Shown piece by piece: positions 1 to 7,879 of a stretch of DNA of 46,197 nt; the stretch's first letter is position 1, and each line of letters opens with the position of its first letter. The DNA is taken from assembly GCA_945865695.1 (NCBI GenBank), contig CAMBFX010000006.1:1-46197 (forward strand), in the 5' to 3' direction. This stretch comes from Chryseobacterium gleum. GTDB taxonomy: Bacteria > Bacteroidota > Bacteroidia > Flavobacteriales_D > UBA2798. The notes under the pieces are model-generated. The model was not told the DNA's origin. It did no database searches and saw nothing but the letters and a program-made list of their open reading frames with translations. The position numbers were made by a program, and so were the translations under genes.

Positions 1-1
1 G

Positions 2-1246
2 AATGGGGCCTCTTGTGGAAATGTAGTTGACAACGTTCAGAATTTTATGGATTATGCTTATTGCGCAAGAATGTTTACCGAAGGACAAAAAACAAGAATA
101 CATGCTTGTTTGAATGATACCATTGCCAATAGAAATAATTTATGGCAACCTGCTAATTTGATTGCAACAGGAACTGATGGAACAAATTATTTATGCGCAG
201 CAGATTTCAATGTAGATAATCGAATTATTTGTGAGGGAGAATCAGTCATTTTTACAGACAATTCTTATCATGGAATTACACAAAGAAACTGGACTTTCAC
301 TGGAGGAATTCCAAGTTCAACCACTGATTCTGTTGTAACGGTTACTTATACTACAGCTGGAACCTATAATGTGACTTTGATTGCGGGCAATGGAAGCTCT
401 ACCGTAAATGAAACTAAAAATAATTTTATCACTGTGGTTCCTGCCAATGGAATTGTGGCGCCATTAATAGAAGGATTTGAATCAACGGTTTCTTTACCTT
501 CTTCTGAGTGGTATGTAAATAATCCGCATAATGATGCTGAATTTGAAATTTCAACTACTGTTTCTTCATCCGGAAATAATTCAGTGATTTTAGATCTTGC
601 TACTGCAGAAATAGATTATTTTGATGAATTGTTTTCACGAACTTTTGATGTTTCGGCACTTTCGGTTGTTCAAGTAAGCTTCAGGTATGCATTTGCCAAT
701 AGAGATACTGTTCCCGGTGCTAATCTTTTGAAATTTTCTGTTTCGAATGATTGTGGAAATAGTTGGATTGTGAGAAAACAATACACATCTTCCGTATTGA
801 ATACTGCTCCTGGAATTTCAACCGGAAATTTTATTCCCGATGGAACGCAATGGAAAACGGCTGTTGTGAATAATATTTCGGCTTCCTATCTGGTGAATGA
901 TTTTAGATTTAAGTTCACGTATGAAAATGTGGATGGTGTGGCATTGTATATTGATGATATTAATATTTCGCCTACTGCATCAATCGATGAGTTAGAATTG
1001 AATGATTTGAATTTTTATCCTAATCCGGGTGAAGATGAAATTCTATTGAATTTGGAACAAAAAGGGTGGTTTGAAATCAAGATTTACGATATGAGTGGAC
1101 GTGAAATATCCTCAGAAAAGAGGTTGATGGAGTTGGGTAATCAAAGGATTAACACTTCTGCTTTATCCAATGGAACTTACTTGATAAACTTGATTTCATT
1201 TGAAAATCAAATGATTTACAGAGGAATTTGGGTAAAATCAAAGTAG
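2..1246 (+). CDS. Secreted M43-family (cytophagalysin-like) metallopeptidase, C-terminal part; T9SS type A tail
   Basis: The 5' end lies outside the window; the reading frame is open from base 2, and the first ATG at 47 is internal (the Met-turn), not a start. The visible N-terminal stretch, with NFMDY followed by an MFTEGQKTRI segment and paired cysteines, is what follows the HExxHxxGxxH zinc site in M43/pappalysin-type peptidases, so the catalytic core is only partly present here. Next comes a PKD-like beta-sandwich (roughly residues 75-145 of the visible part), then a domain resembling a jelly-roll/MAM-like module, and a final ~75 residues (FYPNPGEDEILL ... GTYLINL) that match the T9SS type A sorting domain. 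Inferred role: secreted or surface-attached protease. Confidence in T9SS export is high; the peptidase family rests on the Met-turn region alone. Confidence 0.8.
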   Translation, partial: NGASCGNVVDNVQNFMDYAYCARMFTEGQKTRIHACLNDTIANRNNLWQPANLIATGTDGTNYLCAADFNVDNRIICEGESVIFTDNSYHGITQRNWTFTGGIPSSTTDSVVTVTYTTAGTYNVTLIAGNGSSTVNETKNNFITVVPANGIVAPLIEGFESTVSLPSSEWYVNNPHNDAEFEISTTVSSSGNNSVILDLATAEIDYFDELFSRTFDVSALSVVQVSFRYAFANRDTVPGANLLKFSVSNDCGNSWIVRKQYTSSVLNTAPGISTGNFIPDGTQWKTAVVNNISASYLVNDFRFKFTYENVDGVALYIDDINISPTASIDELELNDLNFYPNPGEDEILLNLEQKGWFEIKIYDMSGREISSEKRLMELGNQRINTSALSNGTYLINLISFENQMIYRGIWVKSK

Positions 1247-1276
1247 GAAACTATGAACTTTCGATTATTAATAATA

Positions 1277-1307
1277 TTTGGTCGGAACGATAAAAAGACT
1301 ATATTTG
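1277..1307 (+). promoter_or_regulatory. Bacteroidota-type promoter for the RRM operon
   Basis: TTTG at 1277-1280 and TATATTTG at 1300-1307 are separated by 19 nt, matching the known Bacteroidota -33/-7 consensus (TTTG, TAnnTTTG). It leaves a leader of about 115 nt before the first RRM gene at 1430. That leader has no gene and is rich in short AATTTCAAATCTCAAA-type runs. Confidence 0.6.
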
Positions 1308-1429
1308 TTGAAATTAATGTTTAACTAATCTCATATCTAACTCAAGGGCAAAATTTTAAATTTCATTTCAGATTCTAAAAACGCCCGTTTATTCCCAATT
1401 CAAATTTCAAATCTCAAAATAAAATCAAA

Positions 1430-1687
1430 ATGGCAACAATCTACGTTGGTAACCTGAACTACAGGTCTACAGAAAATGATCTCGGTACTCTTTTTTCAGA
1501 GTTCGGAAATGTCGAATCAGTAAAAATCATCATGGACAAGATGACGGGCAGAGCAAAAGGCTTCGCTTTTATCGAAATGCCCAATGAAGAAGAAGCAAAT
1601 CGCGCTATTGAAGCTTTGCATAACAAAGAATTCATGACACGAAATATTCTTGTGAATAAGGCTCGTCCAATGGAGAAAAAATTCTAA
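1430..1687 (+). CDS. Single-RRM RNA-binding protein, copy 1 of 4
   Basis: An 85-residue protein that is one RNA recognition motif and nothing else. RNP2 is IYVGNL at residues 4-9 and RNP1 is KGFAFIEM at residues 43-50, with the aromatic residues that stack on RNA bases present (Tyr5, Phe45, Phe47). It lacks the glycine-rich tail of cyanobacterial Rbp proteins. It is the first of four tandem paralogues in one apparent transcription unit; the next starts 20 nt downstream. Family knowledge suggests binding to single-stranded RNA in the cytoplasm, often linked to cold or stress in other bacteria; nothing in this sequence shows a particular target. Confidence 0.93.
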   Translation: MATIYVGNLNYRSTENDLGTLFSEFGNVESVKIIMDKMTGRAKGFAFIEMPNEEEANRAIEALHNKEFMTRNILVNKARPMEKKF

Positions 1688-1707
1688 TTCAAAAAAAGAA
1701 CATCACT

Positions 1708-1965
1708 ATGGCAACCTTATATGTAGGAAATCTTAATTACCGTTCAACAGAAAATGATCTTGGAACTCTTTTCTCTGAATATGGTACAGTAGAGTCGGTA
1801 AAATTAATCATGGATAAAATGACGGGCCGTGCTCGTGGTTTTGCCTTTGTTGAAATGCCGAACGAAGAAGAAGCAAATCGTGCAATCGAAGCTTTACACG
1901 ACAAAGAATTCATGACAAGAAATCTTTTGGTGAACAAAGCTCGTCCGATGGAGAAAAAATTCTAA
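1708..1965 (+). CDS. Single-RRM RNA-binding protein, copy 2 of 4
   Basis: The second 85-residue RRM paralogue, with RNP2 LYVGNL (4-9) and RNP1 RGFAFVEM (43-50). It differs from copy 1 at only a handful of positions, mainly conservative ones (for example Phe to Tyr near residue 25 and Lys to Arg in front of RNP1), and keeps the same C-terminus ending in EKKF. It starts 20 nt after copy 1 and ends 35 nt before copy 3, so it is almost certainly co-transcribed. The closeness of the copies points to local tandem duplication. Confidence 0.93.
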   Translation: MATLYVGNLNYRSTENDLGTLFSEYGTVESVKLIMDKMTGRARGFAFVEMPNEEEANRAIEALHDKEFMTRNLLVNKARPMEKKF

Positions 1966-2000
1966 TCAGTAATCAATTTAAAAACAAAATAAAAATTTCT

Positions 2001-2258
2001 ATGGCAACTTTGTATGTAGGTAACTTGAACTATCGCGCAACTGAAAATGATCTTGGATCACTTTTTTCAGAATTCGGAAATGTTGATTCAGTAAAATTAG
2101 TAATGGATAAAATGACAGGTCGCGCTCGTGGTTTTGCATTTATTGAAATGCCTAATGAAGAAGAAGCAAATCGCGCAATCGAAGCTTTACACGATAAGGA
2201 GTTTATGACTCGTAACTTATTAGTGAATAAGGCTCGTCCAATGGAGAAAAAATTCTAA
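2001..2258 (+). CDS. Single-RRM RNA-binding protein, copy 3 of 4
   Basis: The third 85-residue RRM paralogue: RNP2 LYVGNL (4-9), RNP1 RGFAFIEM (43-50), same EKKF end. It carries Ala where copies 1 and 2 have Ser in the YRATEND segment, a change shared with copy 4, so copies 3 and 4 look like sisters. No Shine-Dalgarno sequence is visible; the AT-rich upstream spacer is typical of Bacteroidota translation starts. It lies between copies 2 and 4 with gaps of 35 and 30 nt. Confidence 0.93.
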   Translation: MATLYVGNLNYRATENDLGSLFSEFGNVDSVKLVMDKMTGRARGFAFIEMPNEEEANRAIEALHDKEFMTRNLLVNKARPMEKKF

Positions 2259-2288
2259 TTAAATTAAACAAAAAAACAAAATACAATT

Positions 2289-2543
2289 ATGGCAACTTTA
2301 TATGTAGGTAACTTGAATTACCGCGCAACAGAAAACGATCTTGGAAATTTATTTTCAGAATTCGGAAATGTAGAATCAGTTAAATTGGTAATGGACAAAA
2401 TGACGGGTCGTGCTCGTGGTTTTGCTTTCGTAGAAATGCCAAACGAAGATGAAGCTAACCGTGCAATTGAAAGCTTGAATAACAAAGAATTCATGACACG
2501 TAACATGATCGTGAACAAAGCGAAACCAATGGAAAAACGCTAG
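2289..2543 (+). CDS. Single-RRM RNA-binding protein, copy 4 of 4
   Basis: The last RRM paralogue, 84 residues. RNP2 and RNP1 (RGFAFVEM) are intact. It is the most divergent in the C-terminal third: the helix reads SLNNKEF instead of ALHDKEF, and the tail ends in MEKR rather than MEKKF. It is followed 19 nt later by a strong intrinsic terminator, which closes the four-gene unit. The sequence supports RNA binding; whether the four copies have different targets cannot be told. Confidence 0.93.
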   Translation: MATLYVGNLNYRATENDLGNLFSEFGNVESVKLVMDKMTGRARGFAFVEMPNEDEANRAIESLNNKEFMTRNMIVNKAKPMEKR

Positions 2544-2562
2544 TATTCGATTTTAGAATATT

Positions 2563-2596
2563 AAAAAAACCCTGATGGAAACGTCAGGGTTTTTTT
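2563..2596 (+). terminator. Intrinsic terminator of the RRM operon, probably bidirectional
   Basis: CCCTGA (2570-2575) pairs with TCAGGG (2584-2589) around an 8-nt loop, and the stem is flanked by A7 on the left and T7 on the right. The symmetry lets it work on both strands, so it may also stop transcripts from the convergent Xre gene ending at 2660. Confidence 0.85.
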
Positions 2597-2659
2597 GTTT
2601 AGAATAATCGAACTAAATTTCGCTTGAGAAAGGAATTGTGAAAGAATCAACCGACATGG

Positions 2660-2893
2660 TTATTTTTTTTCAGATTTAAGTAAATCTTCAGGTTTTACTC
2701 CTAGAGCATCGGCTATTTGAAAAATCTTAATAATACTTGTATTCACTGCTCCATCTTCAATTCTATTCAAATGTTTTTCAGAAGATTTAATTTCAAATGC
2801 CAATTGTGTTCTGGATAATTTTTGTTGCAACCTGATTTTTTTAATTTTCAAGCCAACTTGTTTAAGAAACTGATTCTCTTCCTTTTTTGACAC
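2660..2893 (-). CDS. Xre-family helix-turn-helix transcriptional regulator
   Basis: A protein of 78 residues that consists of one lambda-Cro/Xre-type DNA-binding domain: helices LKIKKIRLQQK, LSRTQLAFEI, SEKHLNRIEDG and a final IFQIADALGVKPEDLL. The recognition helix is the segment around SSEKHLNRIE. There is no in-frame ATG; GTG at 2893 (protein starts MSKKEE) seems best, with TTG at 2899 as alternative. It is divergent from the secreted-protein operon starting at 2978, and a perfect 8-bp inverted repeat lies between the two starts, which makes local repression or autoregulation plausible. No toxin gene or phage gene is adjacent, so a toxin-antitoxin or prophage role is not supported. Confidence 0.85.
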   Translation of the reverse strand: MSKKEENQFLKQVGLKIKKIRLQQKLSRTQLAFEIKSSEKHLNRIEDGAVNTSIIKIFQIADALGVKPEDLLKSEKK

Positions 2894-2919
2894 ATACAAA
2901 ACTGAACTAACTTAATTTC

Positions 2920-2947
2920 AATAATCCGTCATATGTGAAGGATTATT
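2920..2947. promoter_or_regulatory. Inverted repeat, candidate operator for the Xre regulator
   Basis: AATAATCC (2920-2927) and GGATTATT (2940-2947) are perfect reverse complements separated by 12 nt, with a CATATG palindrome near the centre (2930-2935). The half-sites are 20 bp apart centre to centre, about two helical turns, as expected for a dimeric HTH protein. It lies between the Xre gene and the divergent operon. Binding is inferred. Confidence 0.5.
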
Positions 2948-2977
2948 TATTAAATTGCTATCCTAAAATCATTTGCT

Positions 2978-4033
2978 ATGAAAAATATACTTTTAACTAT
3001 CGGATTAGTTACACTAATTCAAATGGGAATGAACGCCCAATCAATCAACACTTATCCTTCTAACGGTAATGTTGGACTAGGTACATCCTCTCCTAATACC
3101 AAACTTCAAGTATGCGGAAATGTAAAAATTGATTCCTCTTTAATTGTAAAAGAACAACTAGATGCCAAAGCCGATGTGAAAGTGGATGGAGATGTATATT
3201 TAGGTGGTGATTTCTATTTTTTAAATCCAATTGATATTTCTGTCAACATGGATAAAATTGCAGTTATTGATGCAAATGGTCAATTAAGAGGAGCAAGTAG
3301 GGCTTCCATGACAGCTGAACTCTATAAAGAAACTTGTATTCCATTTACCGATGGAATAAATAATTATTTCAATGCACCAGCATGGCAAAGTTTTGGCGGT
3401 CCAAATATTGATGACCCGAAATTAGTTACAGGAATTAATTGTCCTGCAAAAGTTGGAATTGGTGTTCTAAACCCTACAACCACATTTGATGTTTCTGGTA
3501 CTGGTCATTTTTCTCAAAATGTTTCTATTGGTACACCAACCACAAGCGTTGCACAAGTTACCATTAAAACTTCTAATCCCTCTCAATATGGTTTGAATGT
3601 TCAAATGCCTTTTGTTCAAACACAAGAATACGGAATCCTCGCAACTGTAAAAAGCAATAATATAAAAGCCTTAGCTGTGGATAGAGAAGATACCGGAGAA
3701 GATGTTTTTAGAGTTTACGGTGATGGAAAAGTGGAAGCCAAATCTTTGAGACTTTCGTTGAATATTTGGTCGGATCATGTTTTTGCCGATGAATATTCAT
3801 TAATGTCATTGGAAAAAATAGCTGAATTTATAAATACAGAAAAGCATTTACCAGGCGTACCAACCGAAAAAGAAGTGAAAGAAAATGGAATTGATGTGGG
3901 AGTAAATGATGCCATTCTATTAGAAAAAATAGAAGAAACTTATTTGTATTTGATTCAAATGAACACAGAATTAAAAAAATTAAAAGAAGAAAATATTTTA
4001 TTGAAGAATGAAATTGAAATTTTAAAGAAATAA
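2978..4033 (+). CDS. Secreted protein with endosialidase-chaperone-like C-terminal tail
   Basis: 351 residues with a signal peptide ending near residue 20 (GMNAQ). The N-terminal part has the phrase VGLGTSSPNTKLQVCGNVKI and later VGIGVLNPTTTFDVSG, short beta-strand units typical of Bacteroidota surface proteins and phage-tail-like fibres. The last ~100 residues (WSDHVF ... HLPGVPTEKEVKENGID ... AILLEKIEE) match the tail found in many Bacteroidota proteins annotated near the chaperone-of-endosialidase family, and the final ~30 residues are a Leu/Lys/Glu coiled coil suited to trimerisation. It starts the operon with the glycoside hydrolase 3 nt downstream. No catalytic residues are recognised; I infer a structural or adhesive role. 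Confidence 0.8.
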   Translation: MKNILLTIGLVTLIQMGMNAQSINTYPSNGNVGLGTSSPNTKLQVCGNVKIDSSLIVKEQLDAKADVKVDGDVYLGGDFYFLNPIDISVNMDKIAVIDANGQLRGASRASMTAELYKETCIPFTDGINNYFNAPAWQSFGGPNIDDPKLVTGINCPAKVGIGVLNPTTTFDVSGTGHFSQNVSIGTPTTSVAQVTIKTSNPSQYGLNVQMPFVQTQEYGILATVKSNNIKALAVDREDTGEDVFRVYGDGKVEAKSLRLSLNIWSDHVFADEYSLMSLEKIAEFINTEKHLPGVPTEKEVKENGIDVGVNDAILLEKIEETYLYLIQMNTELKKLKEENILLKNEIEILKK

Positions 4034-4036
4034 ATC

Positions 4037-6832
4037 ATGAGAATTAAACTGATTTTAGCAACTTCGTTGCTATGCGCAGGTATGAATGCTCATGCGCAGA
4101 ATTATAACCCATCACCAATACCGTGTAAAAAAATTACACCAACTTTGTTGAATAATTACAATGGAACAATTGATGCAAATTGTATAGAAGATGAAAACAA
4201 CACGAATACTGACATTAATATTAATGGAAATCAAAATGTAGAATTAAAAGCTGGTGAAGAAATAAATTTAGATGGCGAAGTTTGGGTGAACCCGAATGCA
4301 AATGGAAATTTTTATGCACATATCGAACCCAGTGAAGTGGGGTTGGCTTGGTATCAACCTTATGATACACCTGGTTCAGTTTTGAAATTTGATAAAGTAG
4401 AAATAGGAGTTGATATGCCAGATGATGTGAATCAGAAAATAGAAAACTATATAATGAATTCTGGTTTACTGAAATTAAATCCATTTAATCCGGAAGATAT
4501 TGATGTTAAAGCTGAGTTCTTCAGAAATTCAAATGCAAATGGCAACGGAGGATGGTATGCCCCTCTTAATGTTTACGGATTTTACTACGAAGAGTTTTTT
4601 GAGAATACAACAAATGCCAGTTCTCTTAGTTGGGCGATTGATCCTGTTACTAGTGAACATAAATTCAGGGTTAGATTCGCTCCTCCGGAAGTAGGGTTAT
4701 GGCGTTGTAAAATCACGATTACAATTAATAACGATACTCCTCAGGAAGTTACTTATACTGCTTCTGAATTTACTTTCACAGTCATTCAATCTGCCAATCC
4801 TGGGTATGTGAAAGTCTCAAATAATAAACATTATCTCGAATTAGGTGGGTTTCCTTTTTTTCCTTCTGGAAGAAATATTCCACAACCGGCTTTAGATTCA
4901 AATGGTTTGAACGATCAACAATTTGGAGTCTTCTTGGTAGACAAAAACCAACCTTTTGATACCAGAAAGATTAATCCTGCTTATCACAAAAGTTTTCGAG
5001 CTGAATTGAATGAATTCAAAAATGGAGGCGGTGAAGATTTTCGTTTTCTTTTCTTTGGAGACTGGTATGAAATTGAGTTTGAAAAACTCAACAACTATTA
5101 TGACCGATTAAATACTGCCTGGGAAATGGATCGATTAGTAGATCATTGTAGTGCAATTGGAGTAAGAATGTTTATGAATTTTCAAAATCACGAGGCTTTT
5201 CAGTGGGCTGGTGATTATTCTAATATTTGGGATTGGCCTGCATTTAACCAAATAAATAATGCTCAATGTTATTCATGGAATACAAATGATGTAGGTTATT
5301 GCTATAATTCAGAATTAGGAATTCCTACTCCCGAAGAATTTCTTACAGACCCCCAAGCTAAGAAATATTATAAATATCGCTTGAGATATATAACATCTCG
5401 TTGGGGATATAGTACTGGAATTTCTATGGAAGAACTTAGAAGTGAAATGAATAATCATGCAAAATATAATGATATTGTCTATTACCCTTCCACCAATAAA
5501 TGTGAAAGGGAAGTAAATCATTTTCCCTATTACCAAAATAATAATAATTTTTTGAAAAATGTTTCTGATTGGACACATGAAATGGCAGAATATTTAAAAA
5601 CTCATCAATACAATCCACATCTACTTTCAGTAGATTATACTGGTTGTCCAAGAAGTGTTGAAGGTATTGAAGCAATTAATGATGGAGATAGTTCTTACTT
5701 TTCTCCTTTTGTAGATGTAATTGCGTATAACCATTATGACGATAATTTTAACCGATTTGAGTCAATGACCAATGCGGTTAGGGATTTAACACATTCTGAT
5801 GAATCAACTAATAATATTGTATTGGAAATAATTAATAAACCAATTATCATCAGTGAAACTGGGCTTGATTATGGCTCATGTGATAATGGTGTAGAATATT
5901 ATAAATTTGTTTGGTGTTCTTCATTCACTGGAATAGCAGGAAGCGGAATGGAATGGCATCATCAACATGATTACTCATTAATGCAGCATAATGTTAACTT
6001 GAGAAATTTCATAGGAAACTTACAATTCGGAGCAAACTTAGCAAGTATCTGGTATCCTGAATATGACGTACGCCAAGATAAATTAGCAGCAATGTATTGT
6101 ATGAGAAGCCAAGAAATAGATAAAAGAGTAATTGGCGTAATTGATAATAGGACCGTTAATTACTGGACAATGGCTGCTGATCCAAACTCAAAATGCCGAA
6201 AAATCGAACATCAACCAAGCAAACAAAATCCTGATGATACAGTTTCAACAACTGTTTACGATTATTTATATTCAGTTACTTCAGATGATGGACCAAACAG
6301 ATTGATGGTTCCTAACTTAAAAGCTTTGCAGAAATACAAAGTTGATTTTTATGATGTCCTAACAGGGAATTGGCTAGGTAGCGATGTAAGACGTGCTAAT
6401 TTATCTGGTAAGTTTCGATTAGGATTTACTGTATTAGACAGTAGTCATCCTTTGATAGCATTTAAGTTAAGGGAAAACGGCCACCCATTATTTTCACATG
6501 AATATGATAGCATTTACCATTACGAGGATGAATTGGCTGAAGTGATGATTGATAACTTACCCGAAATTGAATTAACTTCGTGGAAAGAGGAAGATAAATT
6601 ACTAGACATCAATATCTCACCTAATCCAACCTCAGGAATATTGACTGTAAAATGTAATTTTGATGGGGCTTTTAATGTAACAATTAGTGATAATCAAAAT
6701 AAGATTGTAATGACCACGATAGCATCCTGCAACGAAAATAACATTGATATATCGCAACTCCAAAGCGGAATTTACGTTTTAAACGTTAATAGCAATTTAG
6801 GAAATATTAGTAAAAAAATTGTTAAACTATGA
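4037..6832 (+). CDS. Secreted glycoside hydrolase-like protein: DUF5060-like domain, clan GH-A-like barrel, T9SS type A tail
   Basis: 931 residues. The signal peptide ends near residue 20 (MNAHAQ). Residues ~150-250 resemble DUF5060, a beta-sandwich found before glycosidase barrels. From about residue 255 (HYLELGGFPFFPSGRNIP) a TIM-barrel-like region runs to ~690. Two glutamates sit where clan GH-A enzymes have theirs: Glu470 in MEELRSEMN as likely acid/base and Glu607 in IIISETGLDYG as likely nucleophile, 137 residues apart. A beta-rich module follows, and the last ~75 residues (SPNPTSGILTV ... GIYVLNV) are a T9SS type A sorting domain. The substrate cannot be told from sequence. The stop overlaps the start of the next gene (ATGA). 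Confidence 0.78.
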   Translation: MRIKLILATSLLCAGMNAHAQNYNPSPIPCKKITPTLLNNYNGTIDANCIEDENNTNTDININGNQNVELKAGEEINLDGEVWVNPNANGNFYAHIEPSEVGLAWYQPYDTPGSVLKFDKVEIGVDMPDDVNQKIENYIMNSGLLKLNPFNPEDIDVKAEFFRNSNANGNGGWYAPLNVYGFYYEEFFENTTNASSLSWAIDPVTSEHKFRVRFAPPEVGLWRCKITITINNDTPQEVTYTASEFTFTVIQSANPGYVKVSNNKHYLELGGFPFFPSGRNIPQPALDSNGLNDQQFGVFLVDKNQPFDTRKINPAYHKSFRAELNEFKNGGGEDFRFLFFGDWYEIEFEKLNNYYDRLNTAWEMDRLVDHCSAIGVRMFMNFQNHEAFQWAGDYSNIWDWPAFNQINNAQCYSWNTNDVGYCYNSELGIPTPEEFLTDPQAKKYYKYRLRYITSRWGYSTGISMEELRSEMNNHAKYNDIVYYPSTNKCEREVNHFPYYQNNNNFLKNVSDWTHEMAEYLKTHQYNPHLLSVDYTGCPRSVEGIEAINDGDSSYFSPFVDVIAYNHYDDNFNRFESMTNAVRDLTHSDESTNNIVLEIINKPIIISETGLDYGSCDNGVEYYKFVWCSSFTGIAGSGMEWHHQHDYSLMQHNVNLRNFIGNLQFGANLASIWYPEYDVRQDKLAAMYCMRSQEIDKRVIGVIDNRTVNYWTMAADPNSKCRKIEHQPSKQNPDDTVSTTVYDYLYSVTSDDGPNRLMVPNLKALQKYKVDFYDVLTGNWLGSDVRRANLSGKFRLGFTVLDSSHPLIAFKLRENGHPLFSHEYDSIYHYEDELAEVMIDNLPEIELTSWKEEDKLLDINISPNPTSGILTVKCNFDGAFNVTISDNQNKIVMTTIASCNENNIDISQLQSGIYVLNVNSNLGNISKKIVKL

Positions 6833-7278
6833 GATTAATTATTTTAATTTTTTTAGCTTCACAACTGTTATTTTCATGTGGAAAAGATAGATTGCGAGGA
6901 GATAAAGAAATTCTTGAGGGAAAATGGAGATGGGTAAAGACCACTGTTAAAGGTCCATCTTGTAATCCACCAGAAACACCTTCTGACATAACACCTATAA
7001 CCAAAGGAAGAGAAGAATCCGTTGAATTTCTAAAAAAGGGTTACTTCAGAACGTTTATAAATGGAGAACAACAACAGGAATTTAAATTGAAATTTGAGAG
7101 TTGGTTTGTAAGTGGTTTGGGTTATTCGTTCACAATTGAACTTAATAAAGATGAGAATTTTCAAATTGGAGGTGGTGTTACCTCAGATACATTGATGTTG
7201 GGAAGTTTTTTCATACCAGTTATTGGTGTCGATGATGGCTCGTGTTATCAATACCGAAGTTATTTCGTTCGAGAATAG
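6829..7278 (+). CDS. Small lipoprotein of unknown function
   Basis: 149 residues starting inside the stop codon of the glycoside hydrolase gene (ATGA overlap), so translation is likely coupled. The N-terminus is a short hydrophobic stretch ending in LLFSC, a lipobox with Cys17 as the lipidated residue. The mature part begins with ILEGKWRWVKTTVKG and alternates strands (EESVEFLKKGYFRTF, YSFTIEL, DTLMLGSFF), which looks like the lipocalin-like fold common in Bacteroidota lipoproteins; that assignment is by pattern only. It is the third gene of the secreted-protein operon, and is probably at the outer membrane. Function is unknown. Confidence 0.8.
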   Translation: MRLIILIFLASQLLFSCGKDRLRGDKEILEGKWRWVKTTVKGPSCNPPETPSDITPITKGREESVEFLKKGYFRTFINGEQQQEFKLKFESWFVSGLGYSFTIELNKDENFQIGGGVTSDTLMLGSFFIPVIGVDDGSCYQYRSYFVRE

Positions 7279-7326
7279 TTTTTGATTAAAGAAAAAATGT
7301 CTAATGCTCCCCATAATTTTGACTGT

Positions 7327-7810
7327 TCATTGAGTTAAATTAAACAAATCTAGCTGTGTAGAACTTCCAGGAATTCTAAAAGCACCCAAATTAAATTCAA
7401 ACTCACTTTCTTTTGGAAAATATTTTGCTTTTGAAATCTTAAACAATCTATTTATCGCCATCGCTATATTTCCTTCACCTTTCATTCTTGTTCCGAATCT
7501 TGAATCATTTGTTTTTCCCCCATGTGCATCTTCAATTTGATGAATGATTTTTTCTTTTGCATCCGGAAAATTCTTTTCTAACCAATCTTCAAAAATTGTT
7601 CGAATACTTCCGTTTAATCTCACCATTGTATATCCTACCGAACTGGCTCCGTTTTCTGAAGCGGCTTTTAATAAATTCGGAATTTCCATACTGTTCAATC
7701 CTGGAATAATTGGTGCCCTCATCACATCATATGGAATTTCATTCTCTGAAAAATCTAATCGAGGTATTCAATTGCGAGCCACGGCCTTTTATGTATTCTT
7801 TATCTTCCAT
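7327..7810 (-). pseudogene. Radical SAM protein (PA0069/SPL-like family) remnant with internal deletion
   Basis: The minus strand from ATG at 7810 encodes MEDKEYIKGRGSQLNT, the typical beginning of PA0069-type (spore photoproduct lyase-like) radical SAM proteins, then hits a stop after 23 codons. In another frame directly beside it begins PRLDFSENEIPYDVMRAPIIPGLNS and the rest of the C-terminal region, ending in a TQLDLF motif, to 7327. The two segments normally flank ~200 or more residues that hold the CxxxCxxC iron-sulphur motif; none of that is present. So the gene lost its catalytic core by an internal deletion that also shifted the frame. The 132-codon open frame from GTG at 7725 could still be translated, but would not be a radical SAM enzyme. 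Confidence 0.82.
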
Positions 7811-7879
7811 TTCTTGCCGAAAATTAAAGAGAGATTTTTGATTGTAATAATTAAACTAAATTTTGTAGTTTTAATATAA

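Noticed and set aside
1708-1716. GGCAACC words inside coding DNA (RRM gene start; also near 145)
   Set aside because: They encode Met-Ala-Thr or similar and have no CGTC 14-16 nt downstream, so they are not counted as ECF promoters.
2660-2893. Xre protein as antitoxin of a toxin-antitoxin pair
   Set aside because: No toxin-like gene is adjacent on the same strand; its neighbours are the RRM operon and a divergent secreted-protein operon.
2909-2930. AAC-N15-CGTC upstream of the secreted-protein operon
   Set aside because: It lacks the GGC and final C of the shared -35 element and its CGTC overlaps the inverted repeat; probably chance in AT-rich DNA.
7544-7879. A 111-codon plus-strand open frame before the OmpA-domain gene
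   Set aside because: It is antisense to the radical SAM remnant, whose minus-strand similarity is clear, so it is a shadow.
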